NCBI GenBank assembly: GCA_012295275.1
Contig: CM022669.1
Span: forward strand, 12,475,480-12,539,479
Reading direction: 5' to 3'
DNA from: Chrysomallon squamiferum
Taxonomy: Eukaryota > Mollusca > Gastropoda > Neomphalida > Peltospiridae
Length of the DNA stretch: 64,000 bases
Positions 28,396-42,900 of this stretch are shown piece by piece. The notes beneath the pieces were generated by a model that searched no databases, was not told the DNA's origin, and saw only the letters and a list, made by a program, of their open reading frames with translations. Numbering within the stretch: position 1 is the stretch's first letter; each line of letters begins with the position of its first letter. A program made the translations under genes and the position numbers.

Positions 28396-30692
28396 TATGT
28401 CTCTGGTAAATTGAAGTACAATAAATTAGATAATACTAAAGTTTTATGTTGTGGAATTTGTCTCATTTTGATACTACAATGGGTGTGGCAGTAATAATAA
28501 AAGTAGTAACGTTAGAAGTAGCATGGTAATAGTTTTAATAGTAAATATAGCAATATTAGTAGCAGTGGTATTAGTAATATTAGTCATGTTAGAAGTAGTA
28601 GTAGAAATAGTAGAAACAGTAGTAGCAGTAGGTATAACAGTAATGTAGTAGTAGAGCAGAAATAGCAGGCAGTAGTAACAGTAATAGTAGTGGTTCTAAT
28701 AGTGATAGTAGAAATGTAGTAGTAGTAGTAGATATAGTTGTACTAATAATAGTTGTGGTAGTAGTAGCAGCAGCAACAGTAGTAGTTATAATAGCTGTAG
28801 TAGTAGTAGAGTAGTCACAGTAGCATAAGTAATAGAAGTAATTGTAATAGTAGTAGCTGTTGTTGTTTAGCAATAGTGGCAGTAGTAGAAATAGTAAATA
28901 TAGTAGATGAACAAGTGCATACCAGCATCTTTACAAAAACAAGGGTGGAGTCTTAATGTGTGGCCTGGTCTGTCTCCCATATCAAACTCTGTTACAAATA
29001 TTGTTTTAACCAGCTTTCATCACATGTAATAATATCTGTACTAGCCAACTTAACATGTTTTAATAATCATATGCTTATAGTTAACCTTATTTATACAGGT
29101 AATATATAACACTTGCCTATACAGGTGGTGTTTATGTGACTGAAGTAACTGATCCAAGCTTTTTTTTAATGGTGAGAGCCAACAAAAATTATTTTTTGAC
29201 CTTTAGGTTATCACATAATACAGAGATTTAAATTAGTGGATTTTTTTGATCAGTTCATTGTAGAGGTATTGTTTATGATTTTTATAGTATAGCTGGTAAT
29301 GGCTTATGGCTTCCTGCCTGTGAAATAGAGAACATTACATCTATGTGTTTCTCATTCAAATCAGTGCTACAGGACTAGCTAATAAAAGGCTATGATGATG
29401 TATGTTCCCCTGTGTATGAGTAGGTGCATATGAAAGATCATTTGCTGCTAAGGAATAACAGTAGCTAGCTCTTGCTTTTGTGGCAGTGGGTTTCCATTGT
29501 ATATTTTGTACTTTACACAACTGTTTTGTTCAATTCCATAAATTCTGTGTTCTATTTCTTTCCTTCACTGTTGTTCTTTCATCACTTTTTTGTTTATCTT
29601 TATTATTTCATTCTTACATCTTTTTTCTTTATCTTTGTTTCTCTTATATTTATTCATCCTTATTTCTTTTCTCCTTCCTTTCTTGTTTTTGTTCATCTTA
29701 AGTCTTTTTTCCTTATCTTCTTCTTTCTTTTATTTTCCTTCTTGTTTTGTCTTTTTATTTTCTTTCTTTTTATATTTTCTCTTTTCATATTTCTTTTTTC
29801 TTTCTCTTTCATTTGTCTTTCTTTCTTTTGTCTTTTATTTCTTCATATTAGTTTTCACTTTCTTTCTCTCTCTCTTTTTCATATTTCTTTCTCATATTCA
29901 TGTTCTCTTGCTTTCATTCTTTTGCCATCTTTTCTCTGGTCATTCTTCCTTATTTTTTCTCCCTTTTTCTTTCTAATTCATTTTTAAAATCTTTTATTTA
30001 TCTGTTTCCTTTAACATGGGTTATTCTGACAGCTACTTATCTTTATCTCTGCCTCATTATCAGATTTCTCAGTTGTTCTGTGTTAAACATCTGTTACAAC
30101 ATCTGAAACATTCCATGTAATTTGATGCAGATGCACAGTTATGAAGTCTCTGCTTAAGAAGGACAAACAGTTGAAAGCTTTTGATGCACTTCTATTTAAA
30201 ATATGTCTTTCATCTGTGGCATTAAATAATTTAAAATAACTGTCAAAAACAAAACTGAAAGAAAGGATGATAAACATGTTTCAGATATTTGTTGTCAAAA
30301 ATTGTTTGTTATTAATTTGTATTGCTCATTTGGTGCAAAACACATTTTTTTCTTTCGTTCCTTTTCTTTCCTTCTTTTTGTTCATTCATTTGTTGGTTTT
30401 TCTTTTTCATTCATTTCAGTTTTATATGTAGTTACTGCTTTTTGTAAAATTACAATGTGAAGTATAATTCATTCTGTAAGTAATGTGTATTGAATGAAAC
30501 ATAAATTGCTTCTTGTATACATATGTATGTTTAATACTGTTTGTCTTTATATATGGTATATGGTGCATGAACAGATATAGAAACAGACAGACAGATGGAC
30601 ACATGCTCACATGTTCTCTCTTTCTCTCACTCACAGACACAAATAAATACCTAAGTGTATGTGATGTTGTGTGCATGTGTGAGATACAAATA

Positions 30693-30767
<75 letters not shown>

Positions 30768-33591
30768 GCCAAGGCTACATTAATCTGTATATACTGATGC
30801 TTGGCAATGCTGATATTCTTTAGATTAAAAGAAGTATGAATTAAGAATTCTGTCATTTCTGTTTATTTCCACTCAAACAGTTAACAAGCAAACAGTTGTA
30901 AGTAATAAAGTGTTATGTATTCATTTATGTAAATACCAGTCTCATGATCTGAAAGTTGTGTTCTGCGTTATATAATTCATTTTGTTCTTTAAAACAAAAC
31001 AACAACAATATTGAAAGCAACAGTGAAAAGAATAAAATAAAAATAAAAACAAACAAAAATAAGATAAAAAAGAAATAATGATGATTACAATAATGGTAAT
31101 AATAATAATAATAAAAATAATAATAGTAATAATACAACAAAAATAATAACAATAAGAACAACATTGGGAACAATATCAACAACAGTAATAACAAAAAATA
31201 GGAATAAAACTATAATAACAAAAATACTTTTAATATCAACAAAAAAAAAAAGAAAAAAAAAAAGAAGAAAATCCTGTTATTTCATTGATATGCAAACCAT
31301 TCAAAATATTTCTAACTTGTGTTTTTTAACTTGATAAAGAATTTATTTTATTTTGGTATTTGGACAAAACTGAAAACCCCCAAAAGAACACTGAAAAGCT
31401 TGTCAGTCTTAATAATTACTTCATGAAAAGAGGCTAAGTTTGTTCATAAACCTTTTTTTTTTTTACACCTGAATAAAATTCTATTCATTTACTGTATTAA
31501 TAGATATATTTTGTTTATTCATATGTTAAAGACGAGCTTAGTTACATCACAAAATATATAATTTATGTAACAGGCATGAAATAAATTATTTTTATTATTT
31601 CTGGGTGGAGATTGAAAACCACATCTCAGTATCACCTTCTTTATCTTCTTTTCAAAAAGAATTCCTAAAGGTGGCTAACACACAGTCATATATCTTTTGT
31701 GTATTCTATGGGCATCTAATGTGATCTGGGTAATTCAATACATTTAAAAAAAAAAAATTTGAAATATTACTACTGGTATGCATATACTGGTTTGTGACAC
31801 AACATACCAGTATGTATATAAGAAATATTTTAATTTCTTTATATAAAAAGAAATTCCTTAGTTATTATTACTCACCACAGGTGGACCTCATGGAATTTAG
31901 TTAGCTCATTTATTTTCTTATGCTTCTTAATATGGAAATACGTCATGGACAGATGGAATTTTTTTGCATGGATCTGCATATAAATACATATTTCACTGCA
32001 CGAAATGGAATTCCTCATTATTGTTGGTCACAGGAGGTGGACGTCATGGAATTTAATTTGTTTGTTTGTTTTCTTTTGCTTGTATACATTAGAACTGGTT
32101 GTGGGTGAATGGAAATTATTTGTACGTTCATGTGTCTGCATGTACGTGCTTTGTGTGTGTATGGATGTGAAGGCAATGGGTTTATTGTTTTAATATTATT
32201 TTTTATTATTATCATTATTATTGTTATTATTATTATTATTATTATTTTTGTTGTTGTTGTTATTATTATTATTATTATTGTTACTATTATTATTGTTCTA
32301 GCACAATAACCATTAAAATGAAAATATCATTAAATAAAATCCTTAATGCAGCAGATTTTCTCTTTCATACCTTTTCTTTATTATTATTATTATTATAATT
32401 ACAATTTTTAGGTTTTATAGTTTTGCAAGCAGTAATTAAAACTATAACAAGTTTTATTAAACATGTATTCATTAAATCAGCCACTGATTCCTGATTTAGC
32501 AACCCATCCAATGTTTCAGCCACTCATTTACTTATTACTCATTTATTCACTAACTCAGCCATCACTCATCATTCATTTACTTATACATTCATCACTCACT
32601 TACTCACTAATACACTCAAAACTCACTCACTACTTCAGTCATTACTCATTTACTAACTCATTCATAACGTATTTTACTAATTCACTCATCACTCATTTAT
32701 TTACTGTCTCATCACATTTAGTAACTCACTCATCACTCATTTACTCACTAACACACGACTCATCATTCATTTTGTCACTAATATGCTCATCACTTGTTTA
32801 CTCATTACCTCATTCATTACTTATTTACTCACTCACCACTCATTTACCCAACTCAAACACTTAATGATTTTTCATTCAGTCAGTAACTCACTATGTTACT
32901 CATGTTACTCATGCCCTCATTCACCTTAGCAGAAAATTGTACTTTACTCAGAATTGTAATAGCATAAACATATATTTAAACAAAAAAAAGAAAGAAAGAA
33001 AAAAAAAGAAGTAAAAATCATGTTCAGCAGAAATTAACTGAATAACAGCACACTTAAGCACCCCTGGAGATAGAAAGAAAAAAAAAGAAAAAAAGATGAA
33101 AGCAATTAGGAAAATCAGATATGCAAATGAATCATTAACAGCTATTGACAGGGTTTATTTTGGGAGTCTGACAAGGTAAATGGATAATTGCTTTTCTAAA
33201 TTCGGCAGTCTTGATAGCAAACAGCAGGGCAATGTTTTTTCATGGCATGAAAACGTTAATGAAATTTTCCGCTAATGTTTTGATTACTTACTATTTAGTC
33301 TGACTTTATTTTCATACTATCAGCCTAATTTCTACTTTCTCCCCATGTATTTTCACAGCTCATATCATCTGATTGCTTTTCCATGCATTATAGTCTTATG
33401 GGATGAATGCACATACTAAAATTAGTTCTCCTGTGGTGGTTTTTTTTGCTCCCATTATTATTATTATTATTTTTTTTTTACTTTCCTCCTTCATTATCTT
33501 TGGGCTTATTCCTCTTACTTTAGTAAGCTTTTAATATTATTTTCTATCTTCTCTCAGTCCTTCATATCTTTTTCTTCCCTTCTTTCAGGAT

Positions 33592-33638
<47 letters not shown>

Positions 33639-33649
33639 TCTCTCTCACA

Positions 33650-33709
<60 letters not shown>

Positions 33710-36700
33710 CTCATTCTTTGCATATAATTTGTTAGTCCTATAATTCATAACAGAATTCGATCTGTATCTTTTTCTCTTCTCAACCATCTGGTACATGTTT
33801 ATTTATTAAATATAAATACACATTAAAAATGTTTTGAGGGTGCCATTAAATAACTGAGGTGAATGTAGAGGGGGGTCCAAGGTGTATGAACCCACCATTA
33901 AATTTGAGAAGTGCCCCTTTTTATTTAGGATTTTCAGATTTTTTGCAAATTATGTAGTTTCTTTTAATTTCTCTCATTGTATAGAACACTGTAGAATATG
34001 TCTGCCAGCGACCCTATAGTAGCCCTATTATTTCAGACAGTTTTTGTTTATTTACTTATTTTCTACCATTTCTGACTATTTTTAGTATATTTTACTTTAT
34101 AATGAAACCTAATTTATTATTTTCTGTTTCAGAATTTTTATATCCCTGTTTTACTATATTACAGTAACTAAATATATTCATTTTATACAGTTGCAGAATG
34201 CCCTTCTGTATGTTTTAACTAGATAAAAAAGATCGTTTGTATTTATTTTCCAACAATTTCAGAATATTTTCCTCTGTTTCAACAATATAATAAAATCATT
34301 TGTATTTATTTTCTACAATTTGAGAATGTTTTTCTCTATGTTTTAACTATATAATAGAACTAAATGTATTTATTTTCTACAATTTCATATTTTCCTCTGT
34401 TTTAACTATATAATAAAATAATTTGTGTTCATTTACTACAATTTCAGAATGTTTTCCTGTATATTTGAGCTGTATAATAAGAAATAAATGTATTTATTTT
34501 CTACAATTTCAGAATGTTTTCCTGTATATTTTAGCTGTATAATAAGAAATAAATGTATTTTTTTTCTACAATTTCAGAATGTTTTTCTGTATATTTTAGC
34601 TGTATAATAAGAAATAAATGAATTTATTTTCTACAATTTCAGAATGTTTTTCTCTATATTTTAATAAAAGAAATAAATGTATTTATTTTTTCTACAATTT
34701 CAGAATGTTTTTCTGTATATTTTCTGTATAATAAGAAATAAATGTATTTATTTTCAGAATGTTTTTCTGCTGTATAATAAGAAATAAATGTATTTATTTT
34801 CTACAATTTCAGAATGTTTTTCTGTATATTTTAGCTGTATAATAAGAAATAAATGTATTTATTTTCTACAATTTCAGAATGTTTTTCTGTATGTTTTGCC
34901 CAGTGACAGCTGTCGATACTGCACACAGCACCGGGAGTCATGTCGAACTGTCGCTGGTATTTTCATTGTGTCGGGTCTCACAGTGGGAACATACAACCCC
35001 ATGCTGGAACTACCAGCCAGAGCATGTCACATCAACATTACAGAACTTGCACCATCAAAAAATTACATAGGTTGTGTTTTTAATGTTTAATTTTTTTTTT
35101 TTTTTTTTTTTAAGTTTAAAAAAATACACAAGTTGTACTGTATATTTGAAAAGATTTATTATTTTAATTTTAGTATTTACATAGGATGTATTTATATTCA
35201 TTAATTCTTTTACCATAAAAACTATAAATACTGTATTTTTATATTTATATTAATGAATTCTTTTAGCATAAAAATTAATTAGATTTTGATTTTAATATTC
35301 ATATATTCAGTTTTAATTCTTTTATCATACAGATTACATAGGTTGTCCTTTTTCTTTTAACATAAAAAAATACATCGATTTTATCTTTTAATATTTATAA
35401 ATTCACTGTTAATTTTTTTACCATAAAAACTACATAGGTTGTATTTTTAATATTCATATATTCAGTTTTAATTCTTTTATCATACAGGTTACAGAGGTTT
35501 TCCTTTTGTATTCATATTCATTCTTTTAATATTCAGAATACATAGTATTATAATGGTATTATTTTATTGTGATAGTTTGTTAAAAAATCTGATAAGTCAC
35601 TGAAACCAAATAAAATAATAACCTATAAATAAAAAGATTTTTGATTTATACCAGCACAAACACTCTCTTATTCAAAGCATTCCTTAATAACATTTGCCAA
35701 GAAAATCTGAAGGTTTGACATTTTTGTAATTAACTTACTCTTTAATAAAATGTGAAGAAAAAAAAAAATTAACAGGCATGTCTTTGCTTTTATAATTGAT
35801 ATTTATAGCATTTCATGTTCATTTTTTTTTCTGATTTTGTTTATTTCAATTTTTTTTTTTTTTTAACTTTTGGCATGGAATCTATAATATCAAATTGAGC
35901 AAAACATTTGGCAAGTATTTTGAAAAAATATTTTTTTTTATACAGATTAAGATTTTCTACTTATAGAATTTATTTTTTTATCTCAAATATTTGAATCATT
36001 TCTTTTCTAATGTTGAAGTTACACTTTGATATAATTTTTTTTTATTTTGCAACAAGATAATGTTTCAAAGATTGATACAAGGAATTACATAACTGTATAA
36101 TGAGTAACTGTTATTAATGAAATTGTTATTATTTATTATAAATATATAAAAAAATAGTTTTAAAACTGTCCCAGTATAAATGAATGAAATGATTAACTGA
36201 TAAGGAATGTTTTATAATGAAATTTAATTTTTAATCTGATAATGCATGAAAATATATGAACAAATTTAAATTTGTCTGTCTTTTTAGTTATACCCTGTAT
36301 TTAGCTATAGTTGTTGTTTTTTCTATCCATTTAAATTTAAAATTCGATTTTTACTACAATATTACATTTAACTAGAACACATTATTTAATCTTTGATTAA
36401 AAAAAAAAAAAATCATAGTTCTTAATTTTACTTTAATGTAAAAAAAAAAAAAAAAAAAAGTGCTTTTCATTCTGTAAAATTTTCACAAAATTTTCCATCA
36501 TTAAATTATAAAATTACAGAAACATTAAAAGAAATTTAAAAATGGTTTTAATATTTTTGTAATTTTAGCTATAAAGTCTGCAGGTTCAGAAAACATTTTG
36601 AACAATTACTGGGCTCTGTCTCAGTCTGGGCGCTACCCAGGGGCAGGCACGGTGTTTGAGTACTACAGGAGTGGGGTGCATGCTAACTGCCCTGGACAGT

Positions 36701-36924
36701 GTGTGTATGCTGCAGGGCCAACAAACAAGAAAGTTACAGTACAGGTAATAACAAAAAAAAAAAAAGATTTTGAAAAAATATTAAAACATAATAAAATAAA
36801 ATAAAATAAGATAAGAAAATATATATATATATAAAAAAATAAAAATAAAAAAAAATAAAAAAAAATAAAAATAAAAAAAAAAAAAAAAAAAAAATAAAAT
36901 AAAAATAAAAATAAAAAAAAAAAA

Positions 36925-36955
<31 letters not shown>

Positions 36956-39900
36956 TAAAAAAAAATGAAATAAAAATAAAAATAAAAATAAAAATAAAAT
37001 AAAATAAAATGAAATAAAATGAAATAAAAATAAAAATAAAAATAAAAATAAAATAAAATAAAAATAAAAATAAAATAAAAATAAAATAAAATAAAATAAA
37101 AAAGGTTAAATATGCTTGATGCTCTAGACAGATCCAATGAGAAATAGAAAAATGGTAACGTTCAGAGACAGGCAGACAAGACAGACAGACAGAGACACAC
37201 AGTTATATATGCATACTAAGATCACAGTCAGAAAAATAAATAGATGTAGAGTGGGGTGCATGGCCAATTGCTCACTGGACAATACCTCACTGGGCAATTG
37301 CTCACTGGACAATACCTCACTGGACAATTGCTCACCAATAAAGTGAGAAACAGGACAACTGCTCACTATGTGTGTGTAAATGGTTGAGTGGGAGTGGGAA
37401 TCTCTGATAAATAAATAAATTAATAAAATAAGATAACAAAATTAATTCTATGTCAGCTGTATTTTCAAAACTTTGATTGCCAAAGTATTAAGTCTTGGAT
37501 AGCTGTGATAAAAAGTAATTAATTTCTAAAAGCAAAACATAATTCTAAAAAAAAACTGATCAACCTAAACCAAAAATGTTTGAGTAGTTTTTCTCCAAAA
37601 ATAATGTAATTAGTCCAGAAACATGCCTTTGATGTTCACACCCTTAAACAAAATTATAGGAACCTCAAAAGCGTTAATTAAATGACAAAACAAGAAGTTC
37701 ATATCTCTAAAGATTCCACTGCATTCAATGTTGATAACATATAAAGTAAACATAATTTAAACAGTATTTTCAGTAATCAAAAACTTTAATCAAATGAATT
37801 GTCTATTTAACACAGTTTTGAAGCTGTGCCTGTAGAAAGTCTATGTATTATGGTTGTTGTTTTTTTGTTATTTTTATCCATAACAAATCCTGTTATTATT
37901 TTTTTATTAATAAAATAATAAATAGTATTTTCCTGTGAGCAATTGCCCGTGTACGGCGGTTGTGAATAGAAAAATTGATAGACGTTCAAATTTGGGTCAA
38001 AATCTAGTTTCACGTCCTTATTGTTTTTATTTTTATCTTTTATTTTATTTTATTTTTTTTGTTTGTTCCAGCTTCTGTACTATTCTAGAAATCCTGGTAT
38101 TAAATACGAATTTCTGCTTCCAAACAACATACCATTTCAGCCATTAGAAGGAACATATGCACATATTGGTAGTAAACAAAGACCTTTGAAACCACCAGTA
38201 ATCAATCGTAGAACTGATATCAGCCAATCAAAATTTGACGGTGAGCACACAGGACCGACATTCAGCAGCAGATCAGAAGGGTCTTTGCTAGTTCGAAGCA
38301 GACAACAGCTTCGATCAAGGTTACATTCTCGTAGAAATTCTTCTAGATCAGTAGCTAACCCAAACAGAAAGAGACCTAGAAGTAGATCACATTCTGGCTC
38401 CAGACACGTTCCTTCACCCAAACCTGACGTTATTCTGAGGAGATACGGCTATGACGATCTAGGAGGGCGTGGCCTTAGCTACTCCCAGGTTAGAAGAAAT
38501 GGTGGAAATCTGGCTAGAAAGATTCCAGTTGTTCAGCAGACTCCAAGATATATTTCTGCAACCAACAGCAGCAGAAGACTTATTGGATTTGAAACAAGTG
38601 CATTGCAAGGACGGAGGGCGGCACTTAGTGGAAGGACGTACTACAGAAGAAGAGAGAAAGCAGACGCGAGAAGCAGACAGAACGCGGTGACTGATAATGA
38701 TTATTCTGTTCGCAGACGGGGTCCTGTTGATCAGGGAGGACGAGCTCAATACGAGTGGAAAATTTCAGGCTTCACTAAATGTTCGGTGACCTGTGGTGAA
38801 GGTGGGTCAAGGTCAAAATTTAGACTCGACACTAATTTAGTAATTAATTTCAAGGTCCAGTTGTTGCTGTTTATTGATTTATTAATATACTTAATAATTG
38901 TTAATAAATGATAAAACATTAAATTTTGCAACGAAACAAATAAAAGAAACTTAATTAATTTTATTACTACGCTCATGAATTTTTTTTTTTAATATATATA
39001 TATATATATATAAAAATAATAAAGAATAAAAAGATAAAAAAAGATATAATATAGTTATTATTATTATTATTATTATTATTAACACTGTTTTATTTTTTTT
39101 CAGTACATAGTTAAATCTGTATTTTCCAATTGAGAAAATAGTCTAATAGCTTCAAATTATTATTATTTTTGATTTTCTCAGGGTTTCAGGAAACTCTGAT
39201 TATCTGTGTTTTAAAGACTTCAAGAACTCATGTCAGAGTCACAGAAGAAAACTGTAACAGCAAAACCAAGCCAAAGAAACAGCAAGTTAAATGTAACACC
39301 AACCCATGTCCTGCTGAGTAAGTTTGATGAAACAAAATTACATTTACAATTTATTAACTGAAATGTACATATAAATGTAGAAAAGCAAAATGTATAACTT
39401 ACTTAATTTTATTTTACATCCTTAATGGTAAAATATACTTGGAACCCCAAAGTTTAACTTATTTCATTTTATTTTACATAAACTATTAATACTAAAATAT
39501 ATAATTTATTGTTGTTATACAGCTGGGTAGTAGGGCCATGGTCTGAGTGTAGTGTGACATGTGGCTCGGGTACACAGACACGCAAAATTGAGTGTAAACA
39601 GCGAATGTCTCGCACCTTGCACCTCAGTGTGTCAGCCAGTCTTTGTGATGACAAAACTAAGCCAGCAGTGTCTCAGATGTGTGAGAAGGGCTTGTGTGCC
39701 TCATGGAAGATTGGTGCATGGAATCAGGTCAGAATTTGACATATTTAATAAAGAGTTTGTTGTTTTGAAAAATGTTATACAGGATTTTCAAGCATTTTTA
39801 TAAATTTAATGAAAGCAGCCAGTACTTTGACCTGAAAATGTAAACTGATCAACTGAATTCAAAAGAAGGCAGAGTGACAGAAAGAGGGATAAATAGACAG

Positions 39901-42900
39901 GCAGAGTTAAAGTTTGATTATATTTTGCTTTTCTGTGGATTTTCTTATCTTATTAAAATTTGTCAAATAAGGAAATTATAGTAAAGAAATTATCTATGCT
40001 AATATAACTAAAGAGATTAAACTATCATTTTAAATCTACCAGTGTTCTGTCAAATGTGGGATTGGAGAAAGGAAACGGAAGGTAAAATGTGTTGACCATC
40101 ATAAGAAATACATTCCAAACAAGTACTGCCCCAGGCCTGTTCCACCCTCTGTTGAGAGGTGTGACAGAGGACCTTGCCAGACTCAGTGGTGGATGTCTGC
40201 TTGGTCAGATAAGGTTAGTAATCTCCCTTGTATTGTAAAATAAATTTTATTATTTTCCCCTGCTTTGTTAGATTAATTGCCTTCACTGAATTACTTGTCA
40301 TCTTAATTATTTCTGTTTCACTATATATATATAAAAGAAGTTTATTTTAATAAACCTGCAAGCTAGTTTTACCTGTAACTGATTTTCATTTGTAAGAAGA
40401 ATAGTGGATTATGTCCCTTGAATCAGTATTTTTATCTCCCTTGCATTTGCAGATTAGTATATTTCCATTTTGTTGTAAGAGAATACTTATTTAAGAGTTA
40501 TTAAAAAGTTTTATTGACTGTGAACTGTAATATGGTTGGTTACTTTTTTAATGCAGAATTTTTTCTTTCCACTATTGTTTTTTTGGTGTATTTTTAACTG
40601 TAATGTTAATTTGAATCAGTTATTTTATTATTATCATTATATTTTTTTCATCTAATTCCACTTCTATTATTTTTCATTGTTCTTATCATATATTTCTTTC
40701 TTAATCTTACTTTATCTGATTTCACAATCCATCCCAGTCGATACATGTACCTGATCATTGGCTCATAAAAGACTATAGTATGTGTTTTTATCTCTGTGGG
40801 ACACTGCATGTATATGATTCCTTTCTCATCATGTATATTACTAAATCATATATATGATAACACATAACTAATTGTATATTAAAATCATTAAATATATATA
40901 TTTTTCATTCCATGTAATTTCCAGTGTCCAGTTGACTGTGGTCCTGGTGTGCAGACAAGGAATGTGGTGTGTACAGACAGCAGGGGTGAGAAGATTCCAG
41001 AAAGTCTGTGTGAACTTTTGCGAAAGCCAGCCACTCAGCTGGCATGTCACAGCAAAAAGAAATGTGATCAAGGTCAATGGTTTGCTGGACCGTGGAGCAG
41101 AGTAAGTGATTTTCCTTTCTTCTCTTTCTTTCTCTGTACCTTGCATACAGTCTCAGTGACTATCTTTCTTCTTTCTTCATCTTTCTTTCCTTTCATTTAT
41201 GTTCCTTTTTTTTGATCCGTTCATGAATGTATATTTAATTATTGTTATTTAACTTCTGTGAATCTTCCATTTTTCATTCCTGTACAGTTTGCTTGTTAAA
41301 TTATTCTCTTTGAAGAAAAATATCTTTTTTTATCTTATAACTTTTCTTTTCCTTTTCCCATCTTTGATTTTTAATTTTTTTTTTTATTTTCTCATATTCA
41401 CAAGGTCATTAATGTTAATATTATTTATTGGTTTAATATTTTATAAATGTACCAATAATAATAATAACCATAATACAGTATAAAGTTCCTTGCTACTCCT
41501 GGAAGCATTGTATAAAGCATCAAACAACAGAAAAATCTTCATTAAAATCTATTAACCTTAATTAAGCACAATTATTCTTTCATACCTCCTCCTCTATCTG
41601 TCCAGTGTTCTACAGACTGTGGCAATGGTGTTCGCAGTCGTGAAATTGCCTGTGTAAAATCTACAACAGGAGGTCTCTTGATTACCCAAGACTCTGACTG
41701 TGATACTGAGAAGAAACCTGCAGCTACAGAGCCATGTCAGAGTGGAAATTGTGGTAATCAGTGGTATATGACACCTTGGAGTGAGGTAAACTAGTGTTTA
41801 ATCATTAATTTTCATTTACAGATGTAATCAGTATTATTAATGTATATAGTTATATACTATTAATAATAAAAGGAAAGTTCTTTTTAAATAGCATTTTTGA
41901 TGATATGAAATAAGAGTTGACCAGAATACGTTTAAAACACATAACATTTATTTGTTTTTGACTGACAATTTTTATCAACAGTAAATTATTTATAATGAAA
42001 TAACAAATACTGCCATTTCTATCTTTAACACGTCAGATGTAGCTATAAAATATAATGGTTTCTTATATTATTTCTGGTGGTATATGTACCATGTTATTTA
42101 AAATGAAATATGTATATTATGATTTCAATTTAAAAATATGAACATTTTTGAAACAAATATTAATAGAATAACAAATTATTGAATTTTTAAAAAGAATAAT
42201 ATTGTTTTCCATTTAGTGTTCAGTTACCTGTGGTACAGGTAGAAAAGTTCGACAGGTGAAATGTCTTGATGAACATCAACAATCATCAGAAAATTGTGAC
42301 ATCACAGAGAAACCAGCAGATCAGAAACCTTGTCAACGTAAAGATTGCAAACACAAATCCTGGCCACAGTCTATCAGTACACGTATGTTTAATATATACT
42401 TGTTATGTATGTTGCACAGAATGTATATTAAAGCATGTATTTTTTTTTTCTTTCTGAACAAACATGTTTATCTACAAGTAATTATTTTCTGCATCAGGAT
42501 AACAATATTTGTTTAATATTACCACCAGACTAATGAGATGTTTTGCTTATTTCTTTCTTGCTAGTTTATTTCACTTCCTTGCTGTGTGCATGACTTTGAT
42601 TTCTTTTTCTTTTACATTTTGTGGATTTTATTCTATTCTGATAATATATAAAGCTTTAGTTTACCCACAATCCTTTTCAATTTTAGATCGCTTACTATGT
42701 TATGGTTGTGTTAGAAAATAAGGAATTGTTTTTTCTGACTGCCTGCTTGTTTTTCTTTTACATTTTAGTACACTTATCTTGTTATAAAAATATTGATTTA
42801 GAAAGTAAAAAAGTATACTTGTTTGGTTTTCATTTGCATTTTAATCATTTATCTTGTTATAGCAGTATTACATTAGGAAGTAAGAAATTGTTATTTTTCT

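Larger units (their letters stand above)
25060..34040 (+). other. Intron 1 of the ADAMTS-like gene, repeat-rich
   Basis: No exon with thrombospondin, Cys-rich or other recognisable coding content was found here. Contents: (CA)n 25476-25507; a TG/TATG region 25990-26680 with (TA)n near 26376-26432; (TA)n/(TATG)n 27117-27240; a 27 bp minisatellite 28060-28260; poly-A 28350-28389; degenerate (TAG)n 28490-28910; a pyrimidine tract 29530-29985; (CA)n 30697-30765; a 31845-32085 duplication; (TTA)n 32190-32300; an ACTC-rich minisatellite 32500-32900; and (CT)n/(CA)n 33596-33706. The 27570-27680 stretch is more GC-rich and may be a remnant of an interspersed repeat. Confidence 0.6.

Noticed and set aside
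29472-29987. 171-codon open frame, Phe/Ser/Leu-rich
   Set aside because: Produced by a long pyrimidine tract; no domain, no splice context, and overlapping frames are equally open.
30422-30856. 144-codon minus-strand frame
   Set aside because: Central part is a (CV)n stretch from the (CA)n microsatellite; flanks show no family resemblance.
32463-32864. 133-codon open frame rich in Ser, Leu, Thr and His
   Set aside because: Follows the period of a degenerate ACTCATTTACTC minisatellite; all three plus frames look alike.
33150-33176. Possible 24-base micro-exon (GACAG|...|GTAAAT) in intron 1
   Set aside because: Its ends look like splice sites, but the peptide has no TSP1 or other feature and the exon 1-exon 2 phase already fits without it.
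36781-37137. 118-codon minus-strand Tyr/Phe frame
   Set aside because: Translation of the (AAAAT)n array in intron 3.
38137-38749. Minus-strand and alternative-frame ORFs over exon 4 of the ADAMTS-like gene
   Set aside because: Shadow frames; the plus-strand frame continues spacer and TSP1 motifs on both sides.
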